Source of the DNA: Brevibacterium permense
GTDB taxonomy: Bacteria > Actinomycetota > Actinomycetes > Actinomycetales > Brevibacteriaceae
DNA length: 64,000 nucleotides
Assembly (NCBI RefSeq): GCF_013280495.1
Contig: NZ_JABSSX010000001.1
Span: 496,001 to 560,000, forward strand
Direction of reading: 5' to 3'
Position numbers and translations under genes: made by a program. Under the pieces are notes generated by a model. The model saw only the letters and a program-made list of their open reading frames with translations. It was not told the origin of the DNA and did not search any database. This document shows positions 8,717 to 17,568 of this stretch, piece after piece; the stretch's first letter is position 1; each line of letters begins with the position of its first letter.

Positions 8717-10075
8717 ATGAAACACCTGATCACGGGCCGGAGAGCCGCCTGGGCGGCCATCGGCATGGTGGGAGCACTGGCACTGTCCGGCTGTGGTGGT
8801 GCCGGCGGCAGCTCGGCCGGAGACGGCGGCGACGAAGTCAACGTCCTCATGGTCAACAATCCGCAGATGCAGGACCTGCAGAAGCTCACGGCCGACCACT
8901 TCACCAAGGAAACGGGCATCAAGGTCAACTACACCGTGCTGCCGGAGAACGAAGTGCGGGCGAAGATCGGCCAGGAGTTTGCCGCTCAGGCCGGCAACTA
9001 CGACGTCGCCTCGATGTCGAACTACGAGATCCCGACCTACGCGAAGAACAAGTGGCTGACGCCCATGGACGAAGGCGTCGTCGATGCCGAGGGCTTCGAC
9101 CAGGACGACATCCTCGCGCCGATGGCCGAGTCGATGACGGTCGACGACCAGGTCTATGGTGAGCCGTTCTACGGTGAGGGCTCGTTCCTCATGTATCGCA
9201 CGGACATCTTCGACAAGGCCGGCGTGGAGATGCCGGAGAACCCGACCTGGGACGAAGTCGCGAAGCTCGCGGCGAAGGTCGACGGCGCCGAGAAGGGCAC
9301 GAAGGGCATCTGCCTGCGCGGACTGCCCGGCTGGGGCGAGATGTTCGCGCCGCTGACGACCGTGGTCAACACCTTCGGCGGAACCTGGTTCGACGAAGAC
9401 TGGAACGCGCAGGTCGATTCCAAGGAATTCAAGGAAGCCACGAACTTCTACGTCGACCTCATCAAGGACCACGGCGAATCCGGTGCCCCGCAGGCCGGCT
9501 ACACCGAATGCCTGACGAACCTGCAGCAGGGCAAGGTCGCCATGTGGTACGACTCGACGGCCGCCACCGGAACCCTCGAGGCCGATGACTCTCCCGTCAA
9601 GGGCAAGATCGGCTACGTCGCGGCGCCGGTGAAGGAGACGGAGTCGAGCTCCTGGCTCTACACCTGGGCATGGGGCATCCAGGCCGCAGGCAAGAACCAG
9701 GACGCGGCGAAGCAGTTCGTGGCCTGGGCCTCGTCGAAGGACTACGAGGAGACCGTCGCCGAGGAGCTCGGCTGGCAGCATGTGCCGGCGGGCAAGCGGA
9801 CCTCGACCTATGAGAACCCCGAGTACCAGAATGCCGCGAAGCCCTTCTACCAGCAGACCGAGGACGCCATCAACTCGGCCGATCCGGTCAGCCCAGGAGT
9901 CCAGCCGCGGCCGACGCTGGGAGTCCAGTTCGTGACGATCCCCGAATTCGCGGACCTCGCCACGGGTATCTCCGAAGACGTCAGCTCCGCCATCGCCGGT
10001 CGCACGTCGGCCGATGCGGCCCTGAAGAAGGGCCAGAAGGAAGCCGAGAAGGTCGGAGACAAGTACAAGAAGTGA
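8717..10075 (+). CDS. Polyol ABC transporter substrate-binding lipoprotein
   Basis: A 452-residue extracellular solute-binding protein of family 1. A basic start, a hydrophobic stretch and the lipobox LSGC with Cys26 mark a lipid-anchored exported protein. The mature part has the usual family 1 features (EVNVLMVNNPQMQDL, LPENEVRAKIG, YGEPFYGEGSFLMYR). The downstream permeases and mannitol-type dehydrogenase suggest mannitol, sorbitol or arabitol as ligand. The start at 8717 has GGAAGG just upstream. Its stop is followed within 6 bases by a 17-bp hairpin that probably sets its expression above the permeases. Confidence 0.92.
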   Translation: MKHLITGRRAAWAAIGMVGALALSGCGGAGGSSAGDGGDEVNVLMVNNPQMQDLQKLTADHFTKETGIKVNYTVLPENEVRAKIGQEFAAQAGNYDVASMSNYEIPTYAKNKWLTPMDEGVVDAEGFDQDDILAPMAESMTVDDQVYGEPFYGEGSFLMYRTDIFDKAGVEMPENPTWDEVAKLAAKVDGAEKGTKGICLRGLPGWGEMFAPLTTVVNTFGGTWFDEDWNAQVDSKEFKEATNFYVDLIKDHGESGAPQAGYTECLTNLQQGKVAMWYDSTAATGTLEADDSPVKGKIGYVAAPVKETESSSWLYTWAWGIQAAGKNQDAAKQFVAWASSKDYEETVAEELGWQHVPAGKRTSTYENPEYQNAAKPFYQQTEDAINSADPVSPGVQPRPTLGVQFVTIPEFADLATGISEDVSSAIAGRTSADAALKKGQKEAEKVGDKYKK

Positions 10076-10080
10076 CCGAT

Positions 10081-10117
10081 CGCCTCGGGGAGGGTGACGA
10101 TCACCCTCCCCGAGGCG
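10081..10117 (+). terminator. Intra-operon hairpin after the binding-protein gene
   Basis: Perfect 17-base arms at 10081-10097 and 10101-10117 with a CGA loop, 6 bases after the lipoprotein stop. There is no T-run, so it is more likely an mRNA-stabilising or partially attenuating hairpin than a full terminator. It would favour abundant binding protein over permeases. Confidence 0.8.
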
Positions 10118-10178
10118 GCCACGGCCACATCCGGGCCACCGACTGACCGCACCACCCGCCTGACGAAGGATGTTCGAA

Positions 10179-11111
10179 GTGTCAGCTCCAGCCGCCGAGC
10201 GTGCATCGCAGCCGATCACGCCGCCGAAACCCCGTGCCAAGGACCGATGGCTCAAACGCGCGCCCATGCTGCCGGCGCTGATCTTCGTCATCCTCGTCAC
10301 CCAGATCCCGTTCGCGATCACGATCATCATCTCGTTCATGAACTGGAACGCCGCCTACCCCGATGACATCAGCTTCGGCACCGTGCAGAACTACGTCACG
10401 GTCTTCACCGATGCGAACCTGCTCAAGGCCGTCATCGTCACCGTCGGGCTCACCGTCGGCGTCGTGCTGGCCTCGGCTCTGCTGGGCCTGGGCATCGCCC
10501 TGCTGCTCGATCGGAAGTTCATCGGCCGCGGATTCGTCCGCACCCTGATGATCACCCCGTTCCTCGTCGTCCCCGTCGCCGCCGCACTGCTGTTCAAGCA
10601 CGCGATCTTCAACCCCTCGTACGGCCTGATCAACGGACTGCTGACCACCGTGCTCGGAGAGAACGCCCCACAGCCGGACCTCATGACCTCGAACCCGCTG
10701 CTGGGCATCGGGATCGTGCTCGTCTGGCAATGGACGCCGTTCATGATGCTCATCATGCTTGCCGGACTGCAGTCACGACCCATGGACGTCTACGAGGCGG
10801 CCCTCGTCGACGGCGCCGGGCCCTGGCAGACTTTCCGCTTCATCACCCTGCCCCACCTGCGCCGATACATCGAACTCGCCGCACTGCTGGGCACCATCTA
10901 CATCGTCCAGAACTTCGACATGGTCTTCACCATGACCTCCGGAGGGCTCGGAACCGCCACCCTGCCGTACGTCATCTACCAGGAGTTCTTCGTCGCCCAG
11001 GACTACGGAGTCGCCTCGGCCGTCGGCGTCATCGTCGTCATCGCCTCCCTCATCACTGCGACCTTCGCCCTGCGCACCGCATCGACCCTGCTCAAGGAGG
11101 AGAACTCATGA
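10179..11111 (+). CDS. Polyol ABC transporter permease 1
   Basis: A 310-residue CUT1 inner-membrane permease with about six transmembrane helices. It starts with a charged cytoplasmic segment and carries the EAA loop (YEAALVDGAGPWQTFRFITLP) that contacts the ATPase. GTG at 10179 is preferred because AAGGA lies 8 bases upstream; the ATG at 10170 would sit directly on that SD. It overlaps permease 2 by 4 bases (ATGA). MalF/SmoF-like and likely pairs with the next gene. Confidence 0.9.
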   Translation: MSAPAAERASQPITPPKPRAKDRWLKRAPMLPALIFVILVTQIPFAITIIISFMNWNAAYPDDISFGTVQNYVTVFTDANLLKAVIVTVGLTVGVVLASALLGLGIALLLDRKFIGRGFVRTLMITPFLVVPVAAALLFKHAIFNPSYGLINGLLTTVLGENAPQPDLMTSNPLLGIGIVLVWQWTPFMMLIMLAGLQSRPMDVYEAALVDGAGPWQTFRFITLPHLRRYIELAALLGTIYIVQNFDMVFTMTSGGLGTATLPYVIYQEFFVAQDYGVASAVGVIVVIASLITATFALRTASTLLKEENS

Positions 11112-12061
11112 GCACTCCCGACCTCACCGTGGACGACCACCCCGCACCCGGGGTGACCCCCACCCCGACCGAACCGGGCGGACCCGGATCCGCGGAGCCG
11201 CCTCGGCGAAAGGCGAACGCACCGAGGCGGCCCGGCCAGGGACGGGCGGGCAAGATCCTGCTCGGTCTGTTGGCCTGGTTCGTCGGACTCCTGTTCGTCT
11301 CGCCCCTGCTGTGGATGCTGCTGACCAGCCTGCACGCGGAGACCGACGCCTCGACGAACCCGCCGAGCTACTTCGCTCCGCTGACGCTGGAGTCCTTCGT
11401 CAACTTCTTCGGCGGCGGCAACGGCGCGAACCCGTGGCCGTTCCTCATCAACTCCGCGGTCGCCGCCATCGTCTCGACCCTCATCGTCCTCGTCCTCTCC
11501 ACGATGGCCGCGTACTCATTGGCGATCCGCCGCATCGAACGCTGGTCGGACGTGCTGTTCTTCCTCCTGTCGACGAAGATGCTGCCGATGGTCGCGGGCC
11601 TCCTGCCCGTCTACCTCGTCGCGAAATCCTTCGGCATTCTCGACACCTGGCTGCTGCTCATCATCATCTACTCGGCGATGAACATGCCGATCGCGGTGTG
11701 GATGATGCGCTCCTTCCTCGCCGAGGTGCCCGTCGAAGTCCTCGAAGCCGCCGAACTCGACGGCGCCCGTCTGCCGCGCGTCTTTCTGCAGATCCTGCTG
11801 CCGCTGACCGCGCCCGGACTGGCCGCGACCGCCCTGATCTGCTTCATCTTTTCCTGGAACGAACTCCTCTTCGCCACCGTGCTCACCTCCACGGCGGCAT
11901 CGACGGCACCCGTGTTCCTCACCAGCTTCGTCACCTCCCAGGGACTGTTCCTGTCGCAGGTATGCGCGGCCTCGCTCATCATCTCCGTGCCCGTGCTCGT
12001 GGCCGGAATCGCCGCCCAGGACAAACTCGTCCAGGGCCTGTCCATGGGAGCCGTCAAATGA
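11108..12061 (+). CDS. Polyol ABC transporter permease 2
   Basis: A 317-residue CUT1 permease, MalG/SmoG-like. The first 55 residues are a Pro-rich cytoplasmic leader; then come about six membrane segments and the EAA loop (VLEAAELDGARLPRVFLQILLP). GAGGAG lies 5-10 bases before the start. The stop overlaps the dehydrogenase start, so transport and the first catabolic step are translationally coupled. Confidence 0.92.
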   Translation: MSTPDLTVDDHPAPGVTPTPTEPGGPGSAEPPRRKANAPRRPGQGRAGKILLGLLAWFVGLLFVSPLLWMLLTSLHAETDASTNPPSYFAPLTLESFVNFFGGGNGANPWPFLINSAVAAIVSTLIVLVLSTMAAYSLAIRRIERWSDVLFFLLSTKMLPMVAGLLPVYLVAKSFGILDTWLLLIIIYSAMNMPIAVWMMRSFLAEVPVEVLEAAELDGARLPRVFLQILLPLTAPGLAATALICFIFSWNELLFATVLTSTAASTAPVFLTSFVTSQGLFLSQVCAASLIISVPVLVAGIAAQDKLVQGLSMGAVK

Positions 12062-13572
12062 CCGCACCGACCACCGCGCTGACCCTCAACAGCCACAACC
12101 TCGCCGAGGTGGCCGACCACGGCATCGCCGTCCCCACCTATGATCGGTCGACCGTCACACCCGGAATCGTCCACTTCGGAGTCGGCGGATTCCACCGCGC
12201 GCACATGGCCATGGTCCTCGACGACCTGCTCGGGGCTGGGTTGGCCGCCGACTGGGGGATCGTCGGGGCCGGAGTTCTGCCCCACGATGTGGCCATGCGC
12301 GATGCTCTCGCGGACCAGGACCACCTGTACACGCTGACGCTCAAACACGCCGATGGAACCAAAGAACGTCGGGTGATCGGGTCGATCATCGACTACCGAT
12401 TCGGGCCTGATGACCCCGCCGGACTGCTTAACCTGCTCACCGATGAGACGATCCGCATCGTCTCCCTGACCGTCACCGAGGGAGGATACAACGTCAACCC
12501 CGTCACCGGGGAGTTCATCACCGATGAGCCGACGATCGTCGCCGATGTCGAGGCGCTGCGAGCCGGTGAGCTGCCGGCCACCGTCTTCGGCTATGTCGTC
12601 TCCGCTCTGCGAGCACGGCGTGAGGCCGGAGTCGCACCGTTCACCGTGCAGTCGTGCGACAACATCTCGGAGAACGGCGATGTGGCGGCGAAGATGTTCT
12701 CTGCCTTCGCTCGCCTCGTCGATGCCGACCTGGCCGAGTGGATCGCCGAGTCCGTGGCGTTCCCGAACTCGATGGTCGACCGCATCACCCCGGCCACCAC
12801 CGATGGCGACCGCGCGGACCTCGTGGCCGACACGGGAGTGGCCGATGCCTGGCCTGTCGTCGCCGAGCCCTTCTTCCAGTGGGTGCTCGAGGACGATTTC
12901 ACCTCTGGTCGTCCCCCCTATGAAGAGGCCGGGGTCCAGGTCGTTGACGATGTGCAGCCCTATGAGCATATGAAGCTGCGGCTGCTCAACTCCGGGCATC
13001 AGGGGCTCGCGTACTTCGGTCTCCTCGGCGGATACACTTTCGCCCATGAGGCGATGGCGAACCCGGACATCCCCGTCTACCTGCGCCGATACATGGACGA
13101 GGAAGGCACACCGAGCCTGGCCTCGCTGCCCGGAATCGACCTGGACGCCTACAAGGATTCGCTCATCGAACGCTTCAGCAACCCGGAGATCCGCGACACC
13201 CTCGCCCGCCTCGGCGCAGAGTCCTCTGACCGGATCCCCAAATGGCTGCTGCCGGTCGTCAAGGACAACCTCGCGTCGGGCCACCCGATCGAGGTGGCCG
13301 CGGCGATCTGCGCCTCGTGGGCTCGGTATGCCGAAGGGCATGACGAATCCGGAGGTCGGTTCACCATCGTCGACCGCTATGCCGACGAACTGCAGTCGGT
13401 TGCCGCGACACAGGGCGAGGACCCGCTGGCCTTCGTCCGGCAGGAACAGTTCTTCGGACCGCTCGCCGAGGAGCCGAGGTTCACTGAACCGTATCTCAAG
13501 GCACTGACATCGCTGCACGAACGGGGAGCGAAGGAGACTGCCCGCCGTCTGGCCGCTCACGAAGAACTCTGA
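12058..13572 (+). CDS. mtlK: Mannitol/D-arabitol 2-dehydrogenase, long-chain polyol type
   Basis: A 504-residue NAD-dependent polyol dehydrogenase of the long-chain mannitol dehydrogenase family. The Rossmann segment VHFGVGGFHRAH is at about 38-49, and the catalytic Lys-Asn-His set is Lys306, Asn311 and His314 in KLRLLNSGH. Such enzymes oxidise mannitol to fructose or D-arabitol to D-xylulose. Because xylB (xylulokinase) and not a fructokinase accompanies it, arabitol is as likely a substrate as mannitol, so the symbol names the family rather than a proven substrate. It ends the plus-strand operon. Confidence 0.88.
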   Translation: MTAPTTALTLNSHNLAEVADHGIAVPTYDRSTVTPGIVHFGVGGFHRAHMAMVLDDLLGAGLAADWGIVGAGVLPHDVAMRDALADQDHLYTLTLKHADGTKERRVIGSIIDYRFGPDDPAGLLNLLTDETIRIVSLTVTEGGYNVNPVTGEFITDEPTIVADVEALRAGELPATVFGYVVSALRARREAGVAPFTVQSCDNISENGDVAAKMFSAFARLVDADLAEWIAESVAFPNSMVDRITPATTDGDRADLVADTGVADAWPVVAEPFFQWVLEDDFTSGRPPYEEAGVQVVDDVQPYEHMKLRLLNSGHQGLAYFGLLGGYTFAHEAMANPDIPVYLRRYMDEEGTPSLASLPGIDLDAYKDSLIERFSNPEIRDTLARLGAESSDRIPKWLLPVVKDNLASGHPIEVAAAICASWARYAEGHDESGGRFTIVDRYADELQSVAATQGEDPLAFVRQEQFFGPLAEEPRFTEPYLKALTSLHERGAKETARRLAAHEEL

Positions 13573-13610
13573 ACAGGCGGTGAGCAGGCGGGAACGTCTA
13601 GCATGGAGAC

Positions 13611-15248
13611 ATGTTGCGTTCTCGCCTGAGCCTCCTGGCCCTGACCACGACTCTCGCGCTCGTCGGCTGTTCCGGCGGAGCGTCAGCCCCCGAATCCTCC
13701 ACGGCCGAACAGAAGTCCTCCGCCGATTCGGGTTCTCAGACCCAAGCGCAGCCTGAGGCCCAGACCGAATCGTCCCTGGATGACCCCGCCGATGCCGATC
13801 CGGCCGACTTCAAGGACGAGGCTGCGGACATCGTCGGAGACTTCTCCGACGAGGAACTGGCCGGCTCCCTCATCATCGGCACCTGGGAAGGCACCGACAC
13901 GCAGACCCCGGTGGACATGGTCAAGCAGAACCACCTCGGCGGGGTCATCGTCATGGGCTACAACCTGGTCGAGAACCCGACGAAGGACCAGGTCACGGAA
14001 CTGACTGGTCAGATCTCCGCGGCACGGTCGAAGGGTCAGCCCGTATCGATCGGCGTCGATCAGGAAGGCGGCCCGGTGTCACGCCTCGGCACCGCCGCGC
14101 TGCCGTTCCCGCCGCTCATGGGCTTGGCCGCGACCGACGATTCCGATCTCATCACCGACGCCACGACCGTGCAGGGGCAGAACCTCACCGACTTGGGCTT
14201 CACCATTGACTTCGCCCCGGACTCCGACGTCACGGTCGGGCCGAAAGACAAAGCGATCAACGTCCGCTCGGGCGGCACCGACCACGAGGACGTCGCCGAG
14301 GTCGTCGCCGACGCCGTCGAGGGGTACCGGTCGGGTGGGGTGTCGAGCTCGGCGAAGCATTTCCCGGGACACGGCCGCCTCGGCGTCGATTCGCACGAGA
14401 GCCTGCCGGTGTCGGAGAAATCGATCGAGCAGATGGAGGACACGGACCTCCTGCCGTTCAAATCCGCGGTCAAGGCCGGGGTGCCGATGGTGATGATGGG
14501 TCATATCGGGCTGCCCGATGCGAAGACGACGCCCGCGACCCTGAACAAGAAGGCGTACTCTGCGCTGCGCGACATCCTCGACTATGACGGTGTCATCACC
14601 ACGGACGCGCTGAACATGAAGGCCGTGCCGCAGAACCTCAAGGGCGGAGAGACCGTCAAGGCGCTCGCCGCTGGAGCCGATATCGCGCTCATGCCCCCGG
14701 ATTCGGCAGCCGCGCAGAAGGCGATCGTCAAGGCGATGGGGGACGGGACGCTTGAGAAGAAGGACCTCGTCGAGAAGTCCGAACGCGTCGTCGCCGCACA
14801 GCTGGCCACAGCCGAGGCTCAGAAGAGCGCTCAGGCCGGGGACTCGGATGCGAAAGATCCGAAGAAGGTCCTCACCGAGGTGGCTGACAAGTCGCTGACC
14901 GTGCTCAAGGGCAAATGCTCCTTCACCGGGACCGATTCGATCTCGATCGTCGGCGGCAGCGACAAGGAGAAGGCGGCGCTGAAGGAAGCAGCCGAGGCCG
15001 AGGACCTCACCGTCGGATCCGGTGGAACCTCCGTGAGTCTGAGCCCGTCGACCTCCGCCGAGGTGGCCGTGGGCACCGCTGCTCCGTGGACGATGCGCAG
15101 CACCTCGGCGAAGTCCGCCGTGACCGCGTACGATTCGAATCCGTACGCGCTGCGGGCCGTGGCGAAGTGGCTGAAAGGCGACCTCGAGGCATCGGGTCAG
15201 CTGCCTGCCGAATACGACGGAAGCGACAAAGCTCCCGACTGCGGGTGA
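13611..15248 (+). CDS. Glycoside hydrolase family 3 lipoprotein, NagZ-like
   Basis: A 545-residue exported lipoprotein (lipobox LVGC, Cys at about residue 20) with a Ser/Glu/Gln-rich linker to about residue 60. The GH3 catalytic domain shows VDQEGGPVSRLG, the NagZ-type general acid/base loop KHFPGHGRLGVDSH starting at Lys249, and the nucleophile Asp332 in VITTDALNMKAV. NagZ-type members are beta-N-acetylhexosaminidases, and the lipid-anchored location suggests wall-fragment trimming outside the membrane. A C-terminal extension of about 120 residues (TVLKGKCSFTGTDS) is not a known part of NagZ. Confidence 0.9.
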   Translation: MLRSRLSLLALTTTLALVGCSGGASAPESSTAEQKSSADSGSQTQAQPEAQTESSLDDPADADPADFKDEAADIVGDFSDEELAGSLIIGTWEGTDTQTPVDMVKQNHLGGVIVMGYNLVENPTKDQVTELTGQISAARSKGQPVSIGVDQEGGPVSRLGTAALPFPPLMGLAATDDSDLITDATTVQGQNLTDLGFTIDFAPDSDVTVGPKDKAINVRSGGTDHEDVAEVVADAVEGYRSGGVSSSAKHFPGHGRLGVDSHESLPVSEKSIEQMEDTDLLPFKSAVKAGVPMVMMGHIGLPDAKTTPATLNKKAYSALRDILDYDGVITTDALNMKAVPQNLKGGETVKALAAGADIALMPPDSAAAQKAIVKAMGDGTLEKKDLVEKSERVVAAQLATAEAQKSAQAGDSDAKDPKKVLTEVADKSLTVLKGKCSFTGTDSISIVGGSDKEKAALKEAAEAEDLTVGSGGTSVSLSPSTSAEVAVGTAAPWTMRSTSAKSAVTAYDSNPYALRAVAKWLKGDLEASGQLPAEYDGSDKAPDCG

Positions 15249-15313
15249 CAACTAGGCAGCTGCGATTATGGCTGTGAACGAGCCAAGGCCGTGAACGAGC
15301 GGCGCACATAAGA

Positions 15314-15348
15314 GATCCCCTCGCCGGCACTGTGCCGGCGAGGGGATC
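15314..15348. terminator. Bidirectional terminator hairpin
   Basis: Perfect 16-base arms (15314-15329 and 15333-15348) with a CTG loop lie between the convergent GH3 and NlpC/P60 genes. T-runs are weak on both sides, but the position and stem strength fit shared termination. Confidence 0.8.
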
Positions 15349-15376
15349 CCTCGTGTATTCAGTTCTGGAAGGCGGC

Positions 15377-16279
15377 TCAGAGCACGCGGATGTACTGCGC
15401 GCCCTGCTGGGTCATCCAATCGACGCTGCGGTAGCTGGTGTCCACTGAAGTGTTGCCGGCGTCGTACATCATGCCGTCGCCGGCGTAGATGCCGATGTGG
15501 CCCGGCGACCAGATGATATCTCCGGCCTTCGCCTCGGAGGCCGAGACGATCTGCCCGGCGCCCTTCTGTGCCGAAGACGTGCGCGGAAGATCCACGCCCA
15601 CCTTGCCGTAGACGAATGAGGTGTAGCCGGAGCAGTCCCAGCCGCTGGGTGAAGTCCCGCCCATCACATACGGCGTGCCGACGTACTGCTTCGCGATGGC
15701 GATGACCTGCTCGGCCTTCGATCCGTCCGGGACCTTCACGTCCCCGGAGCCCGAGTCCGCGCCGTCGTCCTTGCTCTTGTCGTCTCCGGAATCGGCCGGA
15801 CCCTCGTCGCTGGTGCCAGCGGAGTCATCATCCGAGGACTCACTCGGTCCCTCTTCCGGCTCTTCAGCGGGAGCCGGCTCGGCGACGGTCGTCTCCGGCT
15901 CCTCCTTCGGCTCGGGCTTCGGCTTCGGTTTGGGCTTCGGCTTGGGGGCGGCCTCGGCGGTGACGACGTCCGTGTCGACGGTGACTTCAGCCTCCTGATC
16001 GCCCTTCTTCGACGCTCCGCCGGCATCGATGGTCGGTGTCTGGTTCTTGAACTCGACCGGTGCCTGCTTCTCGGACTCGGCTGCGACCTTCGCCTCGTCG
16101 TCGGCTTCCTGTCCGGCGGCGGGGAGGACTGCTGCGGTGAGCAGTCCGCCGCTGGCGGCGACGACCGCGGCACGGCGGCCGAATGCGCCGGAGTTCGCTG
16201 CGAGCAGTTCGCTCAGCTCGGTCAGTGGTGTCTTGGCCTTGGCGTTCGCGGCGCGGCGGCCGTGCTGCTTAGATGCCAC
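15377..16279 (-). CDS. Secreted NlpC/P60 peptidoglycan endopeptidase
   Basis: A 300-residue exported wall hydrolase. An N-terminal export signal has an RR pair (FGRRAAVVAASGG) before a hydrophobic stretch ending near AAG. Then come a long acidic and Pro-rich linker with a Lys-Pro repeat (about 110-124) and an NlpC/P60 domain from about residue 190. Catalytic Cys216 is in DCSGY and His261 in PGHIGIY. The family cuts D-gamma-glutamyl-meso-diaminopimelate bonds in peptidoglycan stems. Phased GTNAC repeats at 16324-16360 upstream suggest control by an MtrA-like response regulator. Confidence 0.93.
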   Translation of the reverse strand: MASKQHGRRAANAKAKTPLTELSELLAANSGAFGRRAAVVAASGGLLTAAVLPAAGQEADDEAKVAAESEKQAPVEFKNQTPTIDAGGASKKGDQEAEVTVDTDVVTAEAAPKPKPKPKPKPEPKEEPETTVAEPAPAEEPEEGPSESSDDDSAGTSDEGPADSGDDKSKDDGADSGSGDVKVPDGSKAEQVIAIAKQYVGTPYVMGGTSPSGWDCSGYTSFVYGKVGVDLPRTSSAQKGAGQIVSASEAKAGDIIWSPGHIGIYAGDGMMYDAGNTSVDTSYRSVDWMTQQGAQYIRVL

Positions 16280-16323
16280 GATTTCCTCTCGTTGCCTGTC
16301 TGAGTGTGACGATGTCCTCCACT

Positions 16324-16360
16324 GTAACGAATTCGTGATCTTCTGTCACGTTTTTGTTAC
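16324..16360. promoter_or_regulatory. Phased GTNAC-type repeats, possible MtrA boxes
   Basis: On the plus strand GTAAC (16324), GTGAT (16335), GTCAC (16345) and GTTAC (16356) recur at steps of 11, 10 and 11 bases, 45 bases or more upstream of the NlpC/P60 start. Actinobacterial MtrA binds direct repeats of GTNAC with this pitch, often before wall-hydrolase genes. That the regulator here is MtrA is inferred. Confidence 0.5.
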
Positions 16361-16518
16361 AAAAGGATTTTCAGGCGAGTTTGAGGTCATAATCGCAGGT
16401 CACAGGGTTGACGCCGACAAGAATGGCTGGTGAGGGACTGGGGTTGCGTCGGATTCCGACTGTGATTCAGCGCGCAGTCTCAGCCTTGAATAACGTTTCG
16501 TGACATTCGCAAGACGCG

Positions 16519-16577
16519 ATTCTTGGGTCGATCCACGGCGTTTTGCGCGGCCAACCACCGTGGATCGACCCAAGAAT
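16519..16577. repeat. Inverted repeat, TTGGGTCGATCCACGG family, copy 1
   Basis: Perfect 20-base arms at 16519-16538 and 16558-16577 around a 19-base spacer. The same core recurs at 22704-22763. It sits in the 408-base gap between NlpC/P60 and the sulfurtransferase, both minus, about 110 bases after the latter's stop. It could fold as a transcript-end hairpin or be a small mobile palindrome. Confidence 0.85.
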
Positions 16578-16687
16578 GCCGACGGCGCGGCATCGCGTGC
16601 GGATGTGGTGGTGTGCGCAAGTGCGGTGGTGACTGAGCGTCAGGCACCGGTTGTGGCTGAGCTTCAGGACCCGGTGGCGGCTGACGC

Positions 16688-17536
16688 TCAGCTGCCGGTC
16701 TCGACCGGTCGGTCGGGATCGGATGACCAGCCGGACCAGCTCGCGGGGTAGAGGCTCGCTTCGACGCCGAGGGTCGCCAGCGCCAGAGCGTTGTGGCAGG
16801 CGGTGACTCCCGAACCGCAGTACACGCCGACGGGACCATCGAGGGCACCCAGGTCGTCGAAACGTTCGCGCAGCAGCGCCTCGGGCAGGAACGTCCCCGC
16901 GGGGACGTTGTCCGTGGCCGGAGCGCTCTTCGCCCCGGGAATGTGACCGGCCTGAGGATCGAGCGGTTCGGTCTCTCCGCGGAAGCGCTCACCGGCGCGG
17001 GCGTCGAGCAGGACTCCATCGAAACCGGCTGCCGCCTCGGCGTCGATGACAGGCAGTCGACCCGGGCTGATCTCCACGGCACTGGGTGTGACCTCGGGGG
17101 AGTCGCCGGTCTCGAGTGTCCCGCCGGCGTCACGGAACGCTGCGAGCCCGCCGTCGAGAACGCGCGCGTTCATTCCCGCCCACTGCAGCAGCCACCAAGC
17201 CCGGGCCGCGCCGAGGGAGGAATTGTCGTCATAGACCACGACCTCGGTGCCTTCGTCGATGCCCCAGGAGCGCACCGTCTCCTGGAATGCTTCGGGGCTC
17301 GGCAGCGGGTGGCGACCGGACGTCGGATCGGTGGTGCCGTGGTCGGCGAGCTCCGTGTCGAGATCGACATAGACGGCACCGGGGATGTGCCCGGCGGCGA
17401 AGTCGTCGCGGCCATCGGGCTTCGGCAGGGTCCAGCGGACGTCGAGCAGCCTCGGCGCTGGGGAGTCGGCCATTCGGGTGAGCAGTTCATCGGCGCTGAT
17501 GAGAACGTCGGAGCGGGACAATTCGATCTCCTTCAC
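16688..17536 (-). CDS. Sulfurtransferase with two rhodanese domains
   Basis: A 282-residue thiosulfate or 3-mercaptopyruvate sulfurtransferase. An inactive rhodanese domain (RLLDVRWTLPKPDGRDDFAAGHIPGAVYVDLD) occupies about 1-140; the active domain carries Cys240 in the loop YCGSGVTA. The acidic to neutral loop is closer to the mercaptopyruvate or actinobacterial SseA/CysA type than to bovine rhodanese, but specificity cannot be fixed from this. The stop at 16688 is preceded by a GSP-rich tail. Next upstream on the same strand is a methyltransferase whose stop is 32 bases from this start, so the two may be cotranscribed. Confidence 0.9.
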   Translation of the reverse strand: MKEIELSRSDVLISADELLTRMADSPAPRLLDVRWTLPKPDGRDDFAAGHIPGAVYVDLDTELADHGTTDPTSGRHPLPSPEAFQETVRSWGIDEGTEVVVYDDNSSLGAARAWWLLQWAGMNARVLDGGLAAFRDAGGTLETGDSPEVTPSAVEISPGRLPVIDAEAAAGFDGVLLDARAGERFRGETEPLDPQAGHIPGAKSAPATDNVPAGTFLPEALLRERFDDLGALDGPVGVYCGSGVTACHNALALATLGVEASLYPASWSGWSSDPDRPVETGS

Positions 17537-17568
17537 GGGCGGATTTCTTCACGGACAGGTTGAAAGGG

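Noticed and set aside
8357..10339. Long open frame on the minus strand opposite the polyol-binding lipoprotein and into permease 1
   Set aside because: It mirrors the codon pattern of the plus-strand genes, has no family motifs and no SD. Such antisense frames are expected at high G+C.
11668..13560. Long minus-strand open frame opposite the mannitol-type dehydrogenase
   Set aside because: The plus strand encodes a complete enzyme with catalytic residues; the antisense frame is low-information Arg/Gly/Asp sequence.
16280..16518. c-di-AMP (ydaO-type) riboswitch upstream of the NlpC/P60 gene
   Set aside because: Such riboswitches often precede wall hydrolase genes in actinobacteria, but no conserved core could be recognised; the AT-rich repeats explain the region better.
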